From contig NZ_JAGGLR010000032.1 of NCBI RefSeq assembly GCF_017874715.1, positions 62,001-126,000 on the forward strand: 64,000 nt of DNA, written 5' to 3'. The DNA is from Streptomyces iranensis (GTDB lineage Bacteria > Actinomycetota > Actinomycetes > Streptomycetales > Streptomycetaceae). Positions 26,888-36,132 of the stretch are shown here, one piece after another (positions within the stretch are counted from its first letter, which is position 1; every line of letters starts with the position of its first letter). The position numbers and the translations under genes were made by a program. The notes beneath the pieces are model-generated. The model did not search any database. It was not told the DNA's origin and saw nothing but the letters and a program-made list of their open reading frames with translations.

Positions 26888-28182
26888 GCCGCATGAGCGG
26901 GATGAGTCAGCTTCCGCGGCTCTCCCGGGGGTTCACCTTCTGGCTGATCGCCACGGTCCAGGCCCTGCTGCTCTTCGCCTCGAGCGCGCCCTCCCCGCTG
27001 TACGGGGTGTACCAGGCCGAGTGGGGCTTCTCCGCCACCATGCTGACCGCCGTCTTCGCGGTGTACGCGATCGCGCTGCTCGCGGCGCTGCTCGTGGTGG
27101 GCGGCATCTCCGACCATGTCGGCCGCCGCAAGGTCCTGGGGGCGTCTTTGGCCGTCGAGGTGGTGAGCATGCTGCTGTTCCTCACCGCCGACGGCGTCGG
27201 CCCGCTCCTCGCGGCGCGCGCCGTCCAGGGGCTGGCCACCGGCGCCGCGACCGGGGCGACCAGTTCCGCCCTGCTTGATCTGCAGCCCCCGGACCGGCCC
27301 CGTTTCGGCCCGCTGGTCAACAGCCTCGTGCCGCTCGTCGGCCTGGCCTTCGGCGCGCTGGGCTCCGGGGTCCTCGTCGAGTACGCACCCGCGCCGAAGA
27401 CCCTCGTCTACGCGCTGCTCCTGGTGGTGTTCGTGCTCGCGGCGCTCGTCGTCCCGCTGCTGCCGGAGACCTCGCCGAGGAGGCCGGGGGTGGCGGCCTC
27501 GCTGGTGCCGCGCATGGCGGTGCCGCGCCAGGTGCGGCCGCTGTTCCTGACCGTGGCGCCCTGCCTGTTCGCGGTGTGGGCGGTCGGCGGCCTGTACATG
27601 TCGCTCGGCCCCTCCATCGCAGTCCGCACGCTCCACATGAGCGGCCACCTCGTCGGCGGCCTGGTCATCTTCGCCCAGACCGGATCGGGGGCCCTGGGCT
27701 CGCTGCTGCGCCGCAAACATCCGCCGCGCCGCACCATGACCCTCGGCTTCGCGGCCTTCCTCCTCGGCATCGGCGCCACCCTCGGCGCCCTCGCCATCCC
27801 CTCCCCGGCGCTCTTCTTCATCGGCATCGTCATCGCCGGTTACGGCTTCGGCACCGGTTTCCTCGGAGCCTTCCAGACAATCGCGCCGCTGGCCGGTCCT
27901 GACGAGCGCGCCGGACTCGTGGCCGGCATGTACGTCGTGTGCTATCTGGGCTTCAGCGTGCCCGCGGTGGTCGCGGGCCTCGCCGTGCAGAAGTTCGGGC
28001 TCACCGCCACCACCACGGTCTACAGCGTCGCGGTCATGGTCCTGGCCGTCGTGGCCTGCGCCGGACTCCTGGTACAGGAACGCCGGGAGAAGGGTGCGGT
28101 CGCCGGGGCACCCCACCTCCGGCCGCCCGGGGCGCAGCCTGCCCCGCCCGTCGCCCGAGCCGCCGACTCCGATCAGCGCTGA
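26884..28182 (+). CDS. MFS transporter (drug:H+ antiporter-like)
   Basis: A 432-residue major facilitator with about 12 membrane helices. The loop 2-3 signature appears as GGISDHVGRRKVLGASL and the A-loop AARAVQGLATGAATGATSSA. The C-terminal 30 residues are a cytoplasmic Pro/Arg tail. Alternative starts at 26893 and 26902 are possible. It follows a decayed gene pair and precedes another exporter, so it could export the cluster product or belong to the older, now broken locus. Confidence 0.85.
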   Translation: MSRMSGMSQLPRLSRGFTFWLIATVQALLLFASSAPSPLYGVYQAEWGFSATMLTAVFAVYAIALLAALLVVGGISDHVGRRKVLGASLAVEVVSMLLFLTADGVGPLLAARAVQGLATGAATGATSSALLDLQPPDRPRFGPLVNSLVPLVGLAFGALGSGVLVEYAPAPKTLVYALLLVVFVLAALVVPLLPETSPRRPGVAASLVPRMAVPRQVRPLFLTVAPCLFAVWAVGGLYMSLGPSIAVRTLHMSGHLVGGLVIFAQTGSGALGSLLRRKHPPRRTMTLGFAAFLLGIGATLGALAIPSPALFFIGIVIAGYGFGTGFLGAFQTIAPLAGPDERAGLVAGMYVVCYLGFSVPAVVAGLAVQKFGLTATTTVYSVAVMVLAVVACAGLLVQERREKGAVAGAPHLRPPGAQPAPPVARAADSDQR

Positions 28183-28471
28183 CCTGCGCAGAACCCAGCC
28201 GTGCCCGGCACACAGGCCCCCAGGGGACGGCGCCCCGGCCACGGGCCGACCGCTCGCCGTCAGCCCGTACGCCGCTGCTCCGGTATCCACTCCACGGCGC
28301 TGTGTGCGGCACCGCCCGCCGCGCACAGCCATCACGGGCATCGAGATGGCCGTCGCGCTGTCCGCCAGCGCGACGGCCGGTCATCGCCTACGGGCCCCCG
28401 TGGCGGGTCCGGCCGAGAGTCGCCCCGTCGCCACCCGGACCGGGCAGACTCGAGGCGACACTGGACAACGC

Positions 28472-29977
28472 ATGGCGGTGATCTCACTGGAGCCACGTCG
28501 CGTCGCGGTGGCCGGCACCACGCAGACCGGTTCAGCATGTTCCCGGCTCGGCCTCGGCATCATCCTGACCGGTGCGTTCGTCGCCATGATGGATACATTC
28601 ATCGTCAATGTGGCGGCGCCGAGCATTCAGGCGGATCTGCAGGCGGATACCGCGGACACCCAGTTCGTGATCGCCGGTTACACGCTGACCTACGCGGTCT
28701 GGCTGATCACCGGTGGACGCCTGGGGGACATCTACGGCAGGCGGCGGATGTTCGTCGTGGGTCTGGCCGGGTTCACCGCGGCCTCGCTGGCGTGCGGCCT
28801 GGCCAACAGCGCTGGAGAGCTGATCGCCGCCCGGCTGGCGCAGGGCACGGCCGCCGCCATGCTGTCCCCGCAGGTGCTGGCGATCATCCGGACGTCCTTC
28901 GTGGACCCGCGGCAACGAGCGCGGGCGTTCGGGCTGATGGGCGCGGTACAGGCTCTGGCGAGCGTGTTCGGGCAGATCCTGGGCGGCGCCGTGACGCAGG
29001 CCGACGTGCTGGGGCTGAGCTGGCGTCCAGTGTTCTTGATCAATGTGCCGATCGGCATCGCCGCGCTGCTGCTCATCCGGCGGGCGGTGCCCGAATCCCG
29101 GTCTCCCCGCGCCGACGGCATCGACTGGGGCGGCACCCTGTTCGGTGTGGTGGCGCTGATCCTTTTGCTTGTTCCCCTGATCGAGGGGCGGCAACTCGGG
29201 TGGCCCGGGTGGCTGGTGGGAATGCTGCCGGTGGCGGTGGTGGCGCTCACGGTGTTCGCAGCCGTCCAGATCCGCCGGACAAGAAGCGGCGCAGCGACTG
29301 TGCTGAATGCCGAACTGCTGGCCGGCCGCGCCTTCACCGGCGGTGCCACGGTGGTGCTGCTGTTTGCCACCACCATGACGCCGCTGTACCTCGGCTACAC
29401 GATCCTGCTCCAGGACGGTTATGGCGACTCCCCCCTGCGTGCCGGGCTCGCTTTCGCCCCGCTGGCGACGGCGGTCGCGGTCAGTTCCTTCATCGCGGGC
29501 CGGTTCATCCGCCGGGTCGGGGCACGCGCGGTACTCACCGCGGGAGCCGTACTGCACGGCATCGGCAGCGGTGCCGTGCTCTGGGTCTGTCTGGCTGCGC
29601 CGGCCGGTCTGCCCGGCTCCCTGCTGCCGTGCATGGCGGTCATCGGCATCGCCCAGGGGCTTTTTGTGACTCCGAGCCTGAACGCGGTGCTCGATGGCGT
29701 CAGCGAAGGGCACATCGGGGGCGCCAGCGGGATTCTGACCGCGATGCAACGGCTCGGCAATGCTCTGGGCACGGCGGTGCTGATGCTGCCGTTCCTGGCG
29801 GCCTACGATCAGGCGCGGGCGGCCGGCGCAACGCCGGCCAGGGGGTACACCGAGGCTTTCGCCGCTCTCTGCGGTGCCGTGATGCTCGTATCGTTGCTCA
29901 CCGCGGCGCTGGTGTACTGCGTGCCCCTGGGACGATCCGGCCCGGGGCTCGGGGCGGCCTCGCCCGCAGACCGCTGA
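28472..29977 (+). CDS. MFS efflux transporter, DHA2 (14-helix) family
   Basis: A 501-residue 14-helix exporter. Visible signatures: helix 1 motif FVAMMDTFIVNVAAPSIQADL (D1 type), GGRLGDIYGRRRMFVVGLAG in loop 2-3, and motif C-like GQILGGAVTQADVLGLSWRPVF. Such proteins export antibiotics and dyes from their producers. ATG 28472 is chosen because the recognisable N-terminus starts there; the upstream sequence to 28190 is not conserved. Codon use is less extreme than the preceding MFS gene, suggesting a separate origin. Confidence 0.88.
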   Translation: MAVISLEPRRVAVAGTTQTGSACSRLGLGIILTGAFVAMMDTFIVNVAAPSIQADLQADTADTQFVIAGYTLTYAVWLITGGRLGDIYGRRRMFVVGLAGFTAASLACGLANSAGELIAARLAQGTAAAMLSPQVLAIIRTSFVDPRQRARAFGLMGAVQALASVFGQILGGAVTQADVLGLSWRPVFLINVPIGIAALLLIRRAVPESRSPRADGIDWGGTLFGVVALILLLVPLIEGRQLGWPGWLVGMLPVAVVALTVFAAVQIRRTRSGAATVLNAELLAGRAFTGGATVVLLFATTMTPLYLGYTILLQDGYGDSPLRAGLAFAPLATAVAVSSFIAGRFIRRVGARAVLTAGAVLHGIGSGAVLWVCLAAPAGLPGSLLPCMAVIGIAQGLFVTPSLNAVLDGVSEGHIGGASGILTAMQRLGNALGTAVLMLPFLAAYDQARAAGATPARGYTEAFAALCGAVMLVSLLTAALVYCVPLGRSGPGLGAASPADR

Positions 29978-30135
29978 CGGGCCGTTGCCGGGGGGCGTGC
30001 CCCCTCTTGGCTCAAGGCCTCGGACCCGCGGTCGCTTCCCGTGTCCGTATCTCAGGTGCCCGCGCCCATCCGTTCATGGGAGCCTCATACGCAGGCGCGG
30101 GTGTGTGCCCAAGCCCCTTCCTGGAGGAGCCGGAG

Positions 30136-30646
30136 ATGCTGCACAGCGACATCCGGGAGGAACTGCGCGCCAACGGGTACGCGTTGGTGCCGGCCAGGCA
30201 GTTCCCCATCGATGCGGAAATTGCGTCCGCGGGTGAAGGAACTGGCGCACGAGTGGGAGCACCTGGAGACCGACCGATACCTGAAAAACGGCTCCCGTTT
30301 CCGCGGGCGGGCTTACGACCGCTTCTTCTTTCTGCCACGCGCCGGAGAGCTCCGGCTGCGCCCTCACCAGCCGTATTTCCAGTCCGAGAGCGCCAACGAC
30401 TACGCCGGAGGCATCCGGCGTGAGGTGGCTGCGCTGAGCCGGTCCACCCTGCGCAACCCGCTGCTGACCCGGCTGCTGCGCAGCAACTTCGCCCGCTTCC
30501 CGGTGGCGGACAGCCGGCTGGACGAGCCCTGGGACGTCCGGCCGATCAGGCCGCAGGACGCCGGCCGCCCCGCAGTGCGCGATGTGCTCATCATGGGCTA
30601 CAAGTACTCCCCCGGCCTGCGGTCACCTGCCCGGTCGGGGCCATAG
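30136..30646 (+). pseudogene. truncated, frameshifted 2OG-Fe dioxygenase family gene
   Basis: ATG 30136 (after GGAGGAGCCGGAG) starts MLHSDIREELRANGYALVP. Near 30215 the frame shifts by one and continues VKELAHEWEHLETDRYLKNG, RAYDRFFFLPRAGELRLRPH, PYFQSESANDYAGGIRREV, NPLLTRLLRSNFARFP. This is the N-terminal half of the 2OG-Fe dioxygenase family (PF10014), which includes amino acid hydroxylases such as isoleucine dioxygenase. The half bearing the HxD iron ligands is replaced by an unrelated tail (DVLIMGYKYSPGLR), so the enzyme is dead. Confidence 0.7.
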
Positions 30647-30979
30647 CCGTCAGGCCATAGCCGTCAGGCCGTAGCCGTCCTCCGACGGCAGGCGCGGCAG
30701 CATGACCGCGGGTGCCGGTGTGTGAACGCGCCGTCGAATTCTGTCATCCGATGCCGGCCCTCCCGCGCAATAATTTGGTGATCCGTGCGGCAAGGACCAG
30801 CGGAATTCGTCGAATACACGTCTCTGTGCCCCGGCGGGCGATAAAGCCACCACAGAGAGTCCTGACGCCGCGGACGCTGCGCGAAGGAATCGACTCCGGT
30901 ACCGTGCAGCGGCAGGAATTGAAACCGAGCCCTGTCCTTAATGACACCCGCATGCAGGGTTCATGTTAAGGGGCCCCCG
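30647..30979. other. intergenic stretch with 14-bp repeats
   Basis: At 30640-30680 the phrase CCATAGCCGTCAGG occurs twice in tandem with a third changed copy. The remainder is AT-richer than its surroundings and probably holds the promoter of the Lrp-like gene at 30980. No gene seen. Confidence 0.5.
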
Positions 30980-31264
30980 GTGATAAACGCAGTCGTCTTG
31001 ATCAGCGTGCGGGACGGGAGTGCTGCGGGCGCCGTGGCCCGGAGAGTCGAAACCAGTGTCCACGTCAATTACGTCCAGGCCGTGTGCGGGAGCTACAGCC
31101 TGATGGCGTTGGTCAACGTCGCGAGCCACGCCGAGCTGGCGTTCCTCACAGGCGTCGAGTTCGAGCACACGGAGGGTGTGAAAGACATCGTGACGCATAT
31201 TGTGAGCTGTTCGCTCGAAGGCTGCGCAGGTGAACCGGAACTGGGTTGGCTGTTTCGTGACTGA
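30980..31264 (+). CDS. stand-alone Lrp/AsnC effector-binding (RAM) domain protein
   Basis: A 94-residue protein made only of the alpha-beta RAM fold found at the C-terminus of Lrp/AsnC regulators: INAVVLISVRDGSAAGAVAR, then VNYVQAVCGSYSLMALVNV and GVKDIVTHIVSCSLE. No DNA-binding helix-turn-helix is present. GTG 30980 has AAGGGG 7 bases upstream; a longer ATG start at 30941 is less likely. Family knowledge: such SraM-type proteins sense amino acids and can modulate full-length Lrp proteins. Confidence 0.75.
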   Translation: MINAVVLISVRDGSAAGAVARRVETSVHVNYVQAVCGSYSLMALVNVASHAELAFLTGVEFEHTEGVKDIVTHIVSCSLEGCAGEPELGWLFRD

Positions 31265-31386
31265 AAGTCCCTGTGTTCTCTGCCGGGTCCGGTCCCGGTA
31301 CATCACCTCGGGGGAAACGCGGACGCCGGTCTCCGGATCCGCTCGGGGTCCGGAAGACCGGCGCCGGGTGTGCGCCGCGCCGCGGC

Positions 31387-33285
31387 TCAGCCGGGGAAGA
31401 CCATCTCGTCCCGCCCCAGACCGGCGAAGACGCCCGAGACCCGGCGAGCGATGTCCGCCGCCGTCAGGCCGACGCGTGCCAGCACGCGGCTGCGCTCGGC
31501 GTGGTCGAGGAACCGGGCGGGGATGCCGAAGTCACGGAGCGGGACGTCTACTTCGCTATCCCGCAGGGACTGCGCGATGGCGGCGCCGACGCCCCCGGCC
31601 CGCACCCCGTCCTCGACGGTCACCACGAGCCGGTGCCGGCGGGCGACGGCGGGGAGTGCCTCGTTCACCGGTTTGACCCACCGCGGGTCCAGCACGGTGG
31701 TGCTGATGCCCTGTTCGGCCAGCCGATCGGCGATCTCGAGGCACATGGGAGCCAGCGCTCCGACGGAGACGATGAGCACGTCGGCCTCGTCCTCCGCGGA
31801 GCCCCTGAGGACGTCCATGCCCCCTACCGTGCCGACGGCGGCCACCTCGGGACCGACCGTGCCCTTGGAGTAGCGCACGACCGTGGGCGCGTCGTCCACC
31901 GCGACGGCCTCGCGCATCTGGCTGCGCAGCTGATCGGCGTCACGCGGCGCGGCGATCCGCAGCCCCGGCACCACCTGCAGGACGGCCATGTCCCACATGC
32001 CGTTGTGCGAGGCGCCGTCGTCTCCGGTGATGCCGGCGCGGTCCAGTATGAAGGTCACCCCGCAGTGGTGCAGGGCCACGTCCATCAGGAGCTGGTCGAA
32101 GCAGCGGTTCATGAACGTCGCGTACACCGAGACCACCGGGTGCAGTCCGGCCGTGGCCAGCCCGGCCGCGGAGGCCGCCGCGTGCTGTTCGGCGATGCCG
32201 ACGTCGAAGAACCGGTCGGGGAACCGTTCGGCGAACGGCGCGAGCCCTGTGGAGCGCCGCATCGCGGCGGTGATCGCCACGATGTCCTGCCGCTCGGTGC
32301 CAAGCCGTACCATCTCCTCGCCGAAGACGGTGGTCCAGTCCTTGCCCGCGACGGAGACCGGCTTCCCGGTGTCGGGGTCGATCACCTTCACCTGGTGGAA
32401 GCGCTCGTCGGACTCCTCGGCGAAGCTGTAGCCGCGTCCCTTCTCGGTGATGCAGTGAACGATCACCGGGCCGCCGAAGCCCTGGGCGCGGCGCAGCGCG
32501 TTCTCCACGGCCGCCACGTCGTGGCCGTCGATCGGCCCCACGTACTTAAGGCCCAGGTCCTCGAACATGCCCTGGGGCGCGATGAAGTCCTTGAGGCCCT
32601 TCTTCGCCCCGTGCAGCGCGTCGTAGACCGAGCGGCCGACGAACGGCGTGCGGTCGAGTGCGTTCTTGGTGCGCTCCAGGAAATGTTCATAGCCGTCGGT
32701 GGTGCGGAGGGCGGCCAGATGGGTGGCGAGTCCGCCGATGGTGGGATTGTAGGAGTGGCCGTTGTCGTTGACCACGATGACCAGGGGAAGTTTCCTGTCG
32801 GCGGCGACGTTGTTCAGCGCTTCCCATGTCATGCCCCCGGTCAGTGCCCCGTCGCCGACCACCGCGACCACGGACCGGTCGCGCCGGCCGGCCAGCCGGT
32901 CGGCCTTCGCGATGCCGTCGGCCCAGCTGAGCGCCACGGAGGCATGTTGGTTCTCGACGATGTCGTGCGGTGACTCGGCGCGGCTGGGATATCCCGAGAG
33001 GCCGCCTTCCTTGCGGAGCTTGGAGAAGTCCTGGCGGCCTGTCAGCAGCTTGTGTACGTACGTCTGGTGGCCGACGTCGAAGACGATGCGGTCCTTGGGG
33101 GAGTCGAAGACCCGGTGCAGCGCGATGGTCAGCTCCACCACACCCAGATTCGGCCCCAGATGTCCTCCGGTGCGGGAGACGGCGTTGATGAGGAATTCAC
33201 GAATTTCCGCAGCCAGTCTGCCCAGCTCGCCGGCGTCGAGCTTCTTCAGGTCCTGCGGCCCGCGGATCGACTCCAGAATGCCCAT
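31387..33285 (-). CDS. dxs: 1-deoxy-D-xylulose-5-phosphate synthase
   Basis: A 632-residue, full-length DXS joining pyruvate and glyceraldehyde 3-phosphate with thiamine diphosphate. Seen: GHQTYVHKLLTGR, LSGYPSRAESPHD, the ThDP motif VVGDGALTGGM to VIVVNDN, the EKGRGYSFAEES stretch, and the transketolase pyrimidine domain (DVGIAEQHAAASAAGLA, ILDRAGITGDDGASHNG). One deviation is ENQHASVALSWADG where the family has ENSHAST. ATG 33285 follows GGAG. A housekeeping dxs is expected elsewhere, so this is probably a second copy providing DXP for the cluster. No terpene synthase is visible here. Confidence 0.95.
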   Translation of the reverse strand: MGILESIRGPQDLKKLDAGELGRLAAEIREFLINAVSRTGGHLGPNLGVVELTIALHRVFDSPKDRIVFDVGHQTYVHKLLTGRQDFSKLRKEGGLSGYPSRAESPHDIVENQHASVALSWADGIAKADRLAGRRDRSVVAVVGDGALTGGMTWEALNNVAADRKLPLVIVVNDNGHSYNPTIGGLATHLAALRTTDGYEHFLERTKNALDRTPFVGRSVYDALHGAKKGLKDFIAPQGMFEDLGLKYVGPIDGHDVAAVENALRRAQGFGGPVIVHCITEKGRGYSFAEESDERFHQVKVIDPDTGKPVSVAGKDWTTVFGEEMVRLGTERQDIVAITAAMRRSTGLAPFAERFPDRFFDVGIAEQHAAASAAGLATAGLHPVVSVYATFMNRCFDQLLMDVALHHCGVTFILDRAGITGDDGASHNGMWDMAVLQVVPGLRIAAPRDADQLRSQMREAVAVDDAPTVVRYSKGTVGPEVAAVGTVGGMDVLRGSAEDEADVLIVSVGALAPMCLEIADRLAEQGISTTVLDPRWVKPVNEALPAVARRHRLVVTVEDGVRAGGVGAAIAQSLRDSEVDVPLRDFGIPARFLDHAERSRVLARVGLTAADIARRVSGVFAGLGRDEMVFPG

Positions 33286-33908
33286 GCGTCATTCTCCTTC
33301 GGCCCTGCTGATAGGGAGGGTTTTCGCTTCGGTGCATGCACAGGACCCACAGCTTCCCGGCCATCGGATCCATTGAGCAGTTCACATTGTCATTGGCCGA
33401 TTGACAGCAGTTCATCTCCACGCCGAACGCGATGGCGGCGGGGCCCCGGTGGCGATGCGGCGAGGTGCCGTCCAGGGAGCGGACGCGGTTTCATTTATTG
33501 AATCTCGGGGCCCGGGAACCGGGCCGCGGCACCGTATGCCAGACTTCCGCCGTGATCTCTCGGAGGGCCGGAGCGGGGGGACCGCGAGGAGCGGCATCAG
33601 CCCATACGCCTTTCCCACCGGCAATCGCCTCCCTATGCACGCGGGAGGTGACAGGCTATCAATTTCTGCGGATATGCGCAGCACTGGCGGGGGGAGGCCG
33701 GCCGCCGGTCGCGAAGCGGCTGATCCCCGCGCCGGGGGGTGCGGCCGCAGGGCGGGGTTACGCAGAAGACGCCTGATGTGACGCTGTCCGCGTCCGCGTC
33801 GGGGCCGGCGGGGGCGCGCTACGTTGGAGCGCATACGGTACGGCCACCGTGACCGCGGTCCGGCTGCCGGTCTCCCCCGCTGTCGAGTCAGGGAAGGTCA
33901 GGGCAACC
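33286..33908. other. divergent intergenic region with repeat copy B
   Basis: Lies between dxs (minus) and the peroxiredoxin-like gene (plus) and should contain both promoters. It carries the second copy of the 70-bp repeat (33722-33792). No convincing gene despite long chance frames. Confidence 0.5.
33722..33792. repeat. 70-bp interspersed repeat, copy B
   Basis: Matches 24530-24599 over its whole length (starts GATCCCCGCGCCG, ends GACGCTGTCCGCG) with roughly eight differences including one gap. Confidence 0.6.
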
Positions 33909-34556
33909 ATGAGTCTGAACGAGGAGTTGCGCGCGTTCCGCGAAGTCCAGCAGAGGCAGGATCCGGCCGGGGCCCGCGCCGTCAAGGAGCGGGCGGCCCG
34001 GGAGCTGGCCGAGTCCGGGCAGGGCAAGCGTGCGCTGGCTGTCGGTGGGCGGGCGCCGCACTTCAGCCTGCCGTCGGCCACGGGCCGGACGGTGACGCTG
34101 GAGGCGCTGCTCTCCCGCGGGCCCCTGGTGCTCACCTTCTACCGGGGTGCCTGGTGCCCGTACTGCAATATGGCGCTCCGTTCCCTCCAGCGGCACCACG
34201 GGGAGATATCGGCCCGTGGCGCCCGGCTGGTGGCCGTGTCCCCGCAGACGCCCGACGAGTCGCTGTCCCACAGCGAGAAGCAGGAACTGGCCTTCGACGT
34301 GCTCAGCGACGTCGGCTCGGCCACGGCGCGGCGCTACGGTCTGGCCTTTGAGGTGTCCGAGGAGCTGGCGGCCCACTACGCCAGGTCGGGGCTCGACCTG
34401 GAGCGGGTCAACGACGGTCACGCGCGCATTCTGCCGATCCCCGCCACCTATGTCATCGACCGGTCCGGTACGGTCCGGTGGGCCTTCGTCGACACCGACT
34501 TCACCGTCCGCGCCGAACCGGCCGACGTCCTCACCGCTCTCGACGCCCTGGGCTGA
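33909..34556 (+). CDS. peroxiredoxin-like protein (AhpC/TSA family)
   Basis: A 215-residue thioredoxin-fold protein. The peroxidatic region is LTFYRGAWCPYCNMALRSLQ, with a CPYC pair rather than the TxxC of classical peroxiredoxins, and PATYVIDRSGTVRWAFVDTD near the end. Homologues of this selenoprotein-like AhpC/TSA group reduce peroxides. ATG 33909 is where homologues start; the upstream in-frame ATG at 33849 adds 20 residues of poor conservation. It may protect flavin and iron enzymes of the cluster (inference). Confidence 0.85.
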   Translation: MSLNEELRAFREVQQRQDPAGARAVKERAARELAESGQGKRALAVGGRAPHFSLPSATGRTVTLEALLSRGPLVLTFYRGAWCPYCNMALRSLQRHHGEISARGARLVAVSPQTPDESLSHSEKQELAFDVLSDVGSATARRYGLAFEVSEELAAHYARSGLDLERVNDGHARILPIPATYVIDRSGTVRWAFVDTDFTVRAEPADVLTALDALG

Positions 34557-34609
34557 GGCGGATACGCGTGGTGTCGGTGCCCGTGCCGGGCCGGCACGGG
34601 CACCACGGC

Positions 34610-36127
34610 TTACGAGGACGCCTGGCTGTCCGCTCCGGCCAGGGGGCCGGTGCGGGCCACCGCCCGGCGCCAGTCGGCCAGCGCGGCCCGCCGCCGCCCG
34701 GTCTTCCAGCGTGGTTTCCAGCGGTCCTGGCCGGGCCGGTGCACGGGGAGTTCCCCGGTGTCCTTCCAGTACCCGACGCCGAGGCCTGCCGCGTATGCCG
34801 CGCCCCGCGTGGGCGGCTCGGCACTCGCGGCCCGGCTCACCGGTATCCCGGTCACGTCGGCCTGGACCGCCAGGCTGACGTCACAGGCCGCGGCGGACCC
34901 GTCGACGGTCAGCGTGAGCGGTGCCACCGCGCAATCGTCGGTCATGGCGGCGAGTACCTGGTGCATCCGGAATCCGGTCGACTCCAGGGTCGCTCTGGCG
35001 AGGTGGGCCTTGGTGTGCCCCGGTGCCAGGCCGATGAGCGCGCCGCGGGCCTCCGGCTCGGGGTGAGGTACCCCGAGACCGGTGAACGCGGGCACGAAGT
35101 ACAGGCCTTCGGTTGCGGTGACCGAGGAGGCGGCCGTCTCGAACGCCTCCGGGCTGGAGAGCGAGCCGAGGTCTTCCACCACCCAGCGCGCCGCGTCGCC
35201 GGTGTGCGCGATGTTCCCCTCCAGGGCGTAGACCGCGGGGGTGTCCGGCAGCTGGTAGGCGACCGTGGTGTGGAGGCCGTGCCGGGACCGCACCGGTTCG
35301 CTTCCGATATTGAGCATGACCAGGTTGCGGTGGGTGCTGTTGCACCATGCCGCGCCGGTGGCCGAGCAGCCGTTGCCGAACATGGCAGCCTGCGGCCCGC
35401 CGAGCACGCCGCTGATCGGCACGCCGTGCTGTGCGGTGGTGCCGAAGCCGTCCGGGCTGACCGAGGAGTGGATCCGGGGCAGCATGGCGCGGGGCACGCC
35501 GAAGAGGTCCAGCAGTTCCTCGTCCCAGTCCAGGGTGGTCAGGTTCATCAGCATCGTGCGGCTGGCGTTGGTCACGTCGGTCACGTGCCGGCCGCCCGCG
35601 GTCCCGCCGGTCAGCTGCCAGATCAGCCAGGTGTCCGTGCCCCCGAACAGGGCGTCGCCCCGCTCGGCCGCCGCGCGCAGCCCGGGTACGTGCTCCAGCA
35701 GCCACTGGATCTTCGTGGCGGAGAAGTGGGGGTTGCTCACCAGGCCGGCCTTGCGGTGGATGGTTTCGGCCCGGCCGTCCGCGGCCAGCGCGGCAGCCAG
35801 CTGGTCCGTACGGGTGTCCTGCCAGACGATGGCGTGGTGGTAGGGCCGGCCGGTGCGCCGGTCCCAGACCACGGTGGTCTCGATCTGGTTGGTGATGCCG
35901 ATGGCGGCCAGGTCCGTGGCGGCCAGCCCGGCCCGGCCGAGCGCGTCGGCCATGACGCTCCGGGCGTGGTCCCAGATCTGTGCCGGGTCGTGCTCGACCC
36001 GGTTCTCCGCGGGCCGCAGCTGGTCGTGCTCCCGCGCCGCGGCGCCCGCCTCGGCGCCGTCCGCGCCGACGACGGCGAACCGGGTTGCGGTGGTGCTCTG
36101 GTCGAACGCTCCGATGAAGTCCGCCAT
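34610..36127 (-). CDS. glycerol-kinase-like FGGY protein 1, altered active site
   Basis: A 505-residue FGGY kinase closely like GlpK in overall pattern (IGAFDQSTTATRFAVV, ITNQIETTVVWDRRTG, AIVWQDTRT, DVTNASRTMLMNL). Glycerol-binding and catalytic positions differ: canonical NQRET is NQIET (Arg to Ile82), and the canonical GDQQAA loop with the catalytic Asp reads GGPQAA (Gly244). Asp9 of the ATP site is kept. So it either uses another substrate and base, or is a pseudokinase. ATG 36127 follows AGAGGTGA, five bases after the stop of the antiporter gene, so the two are co-transcribed. The second copy is at 40654-42225. Confidence 0.9.
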   Translation of the reverse strand: MADFIGAFDQSTTATRFAVVGADGAEAGAAAREHDQLRPAENRVEHDPAQIWDHARSVMADALGRAGLAATDLAAIGITNQIETTVVWDRRTGRPYHHAIVWQDTRTDQLAAALAADGRAETIHRKAGLVSNPHFSATKIQWLLEHVPGLRAAAERGDALFGGTDTWLIWQLTGGTAGGRHVTDVTNASRTMLMNLTTLDWDEELLDLFGVPRAMLPRIHSSVSPDGFGTTAQHGVPISGVLGGPQAAMFGNGCSATGAAWCNSTHRNLVMLNIGSEPVRSRHGLHTTVAYQLPDTPAVYALEGNIAHTGDAARWVVEDLGSLSSPEAFETAASSVTATEGLYFVPAFTGLGVPHPEPEARGALIGLAPGHTKAHLARATLESTGFRMHQVLAAMTDDCAVAPLTLTVDGSAAACDVSLAVQADVTGIPVSRAASAEPPTRGAAYAAGLGVGYWKDTGELPVHRPGQDRWKPRWKTGRRRAALADWRRAVARTGPLAGADSQASS

Positions 36128-36132
36128 GGTGC

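Noticed and set aside
26443..28341. A 632-residue His/Glu/Gln-rich frame antisense to the MFS gene
   Set aside because: Typical antisense pattern of a membrane protein gene; the MFS motifs on the plus strand are decisive.
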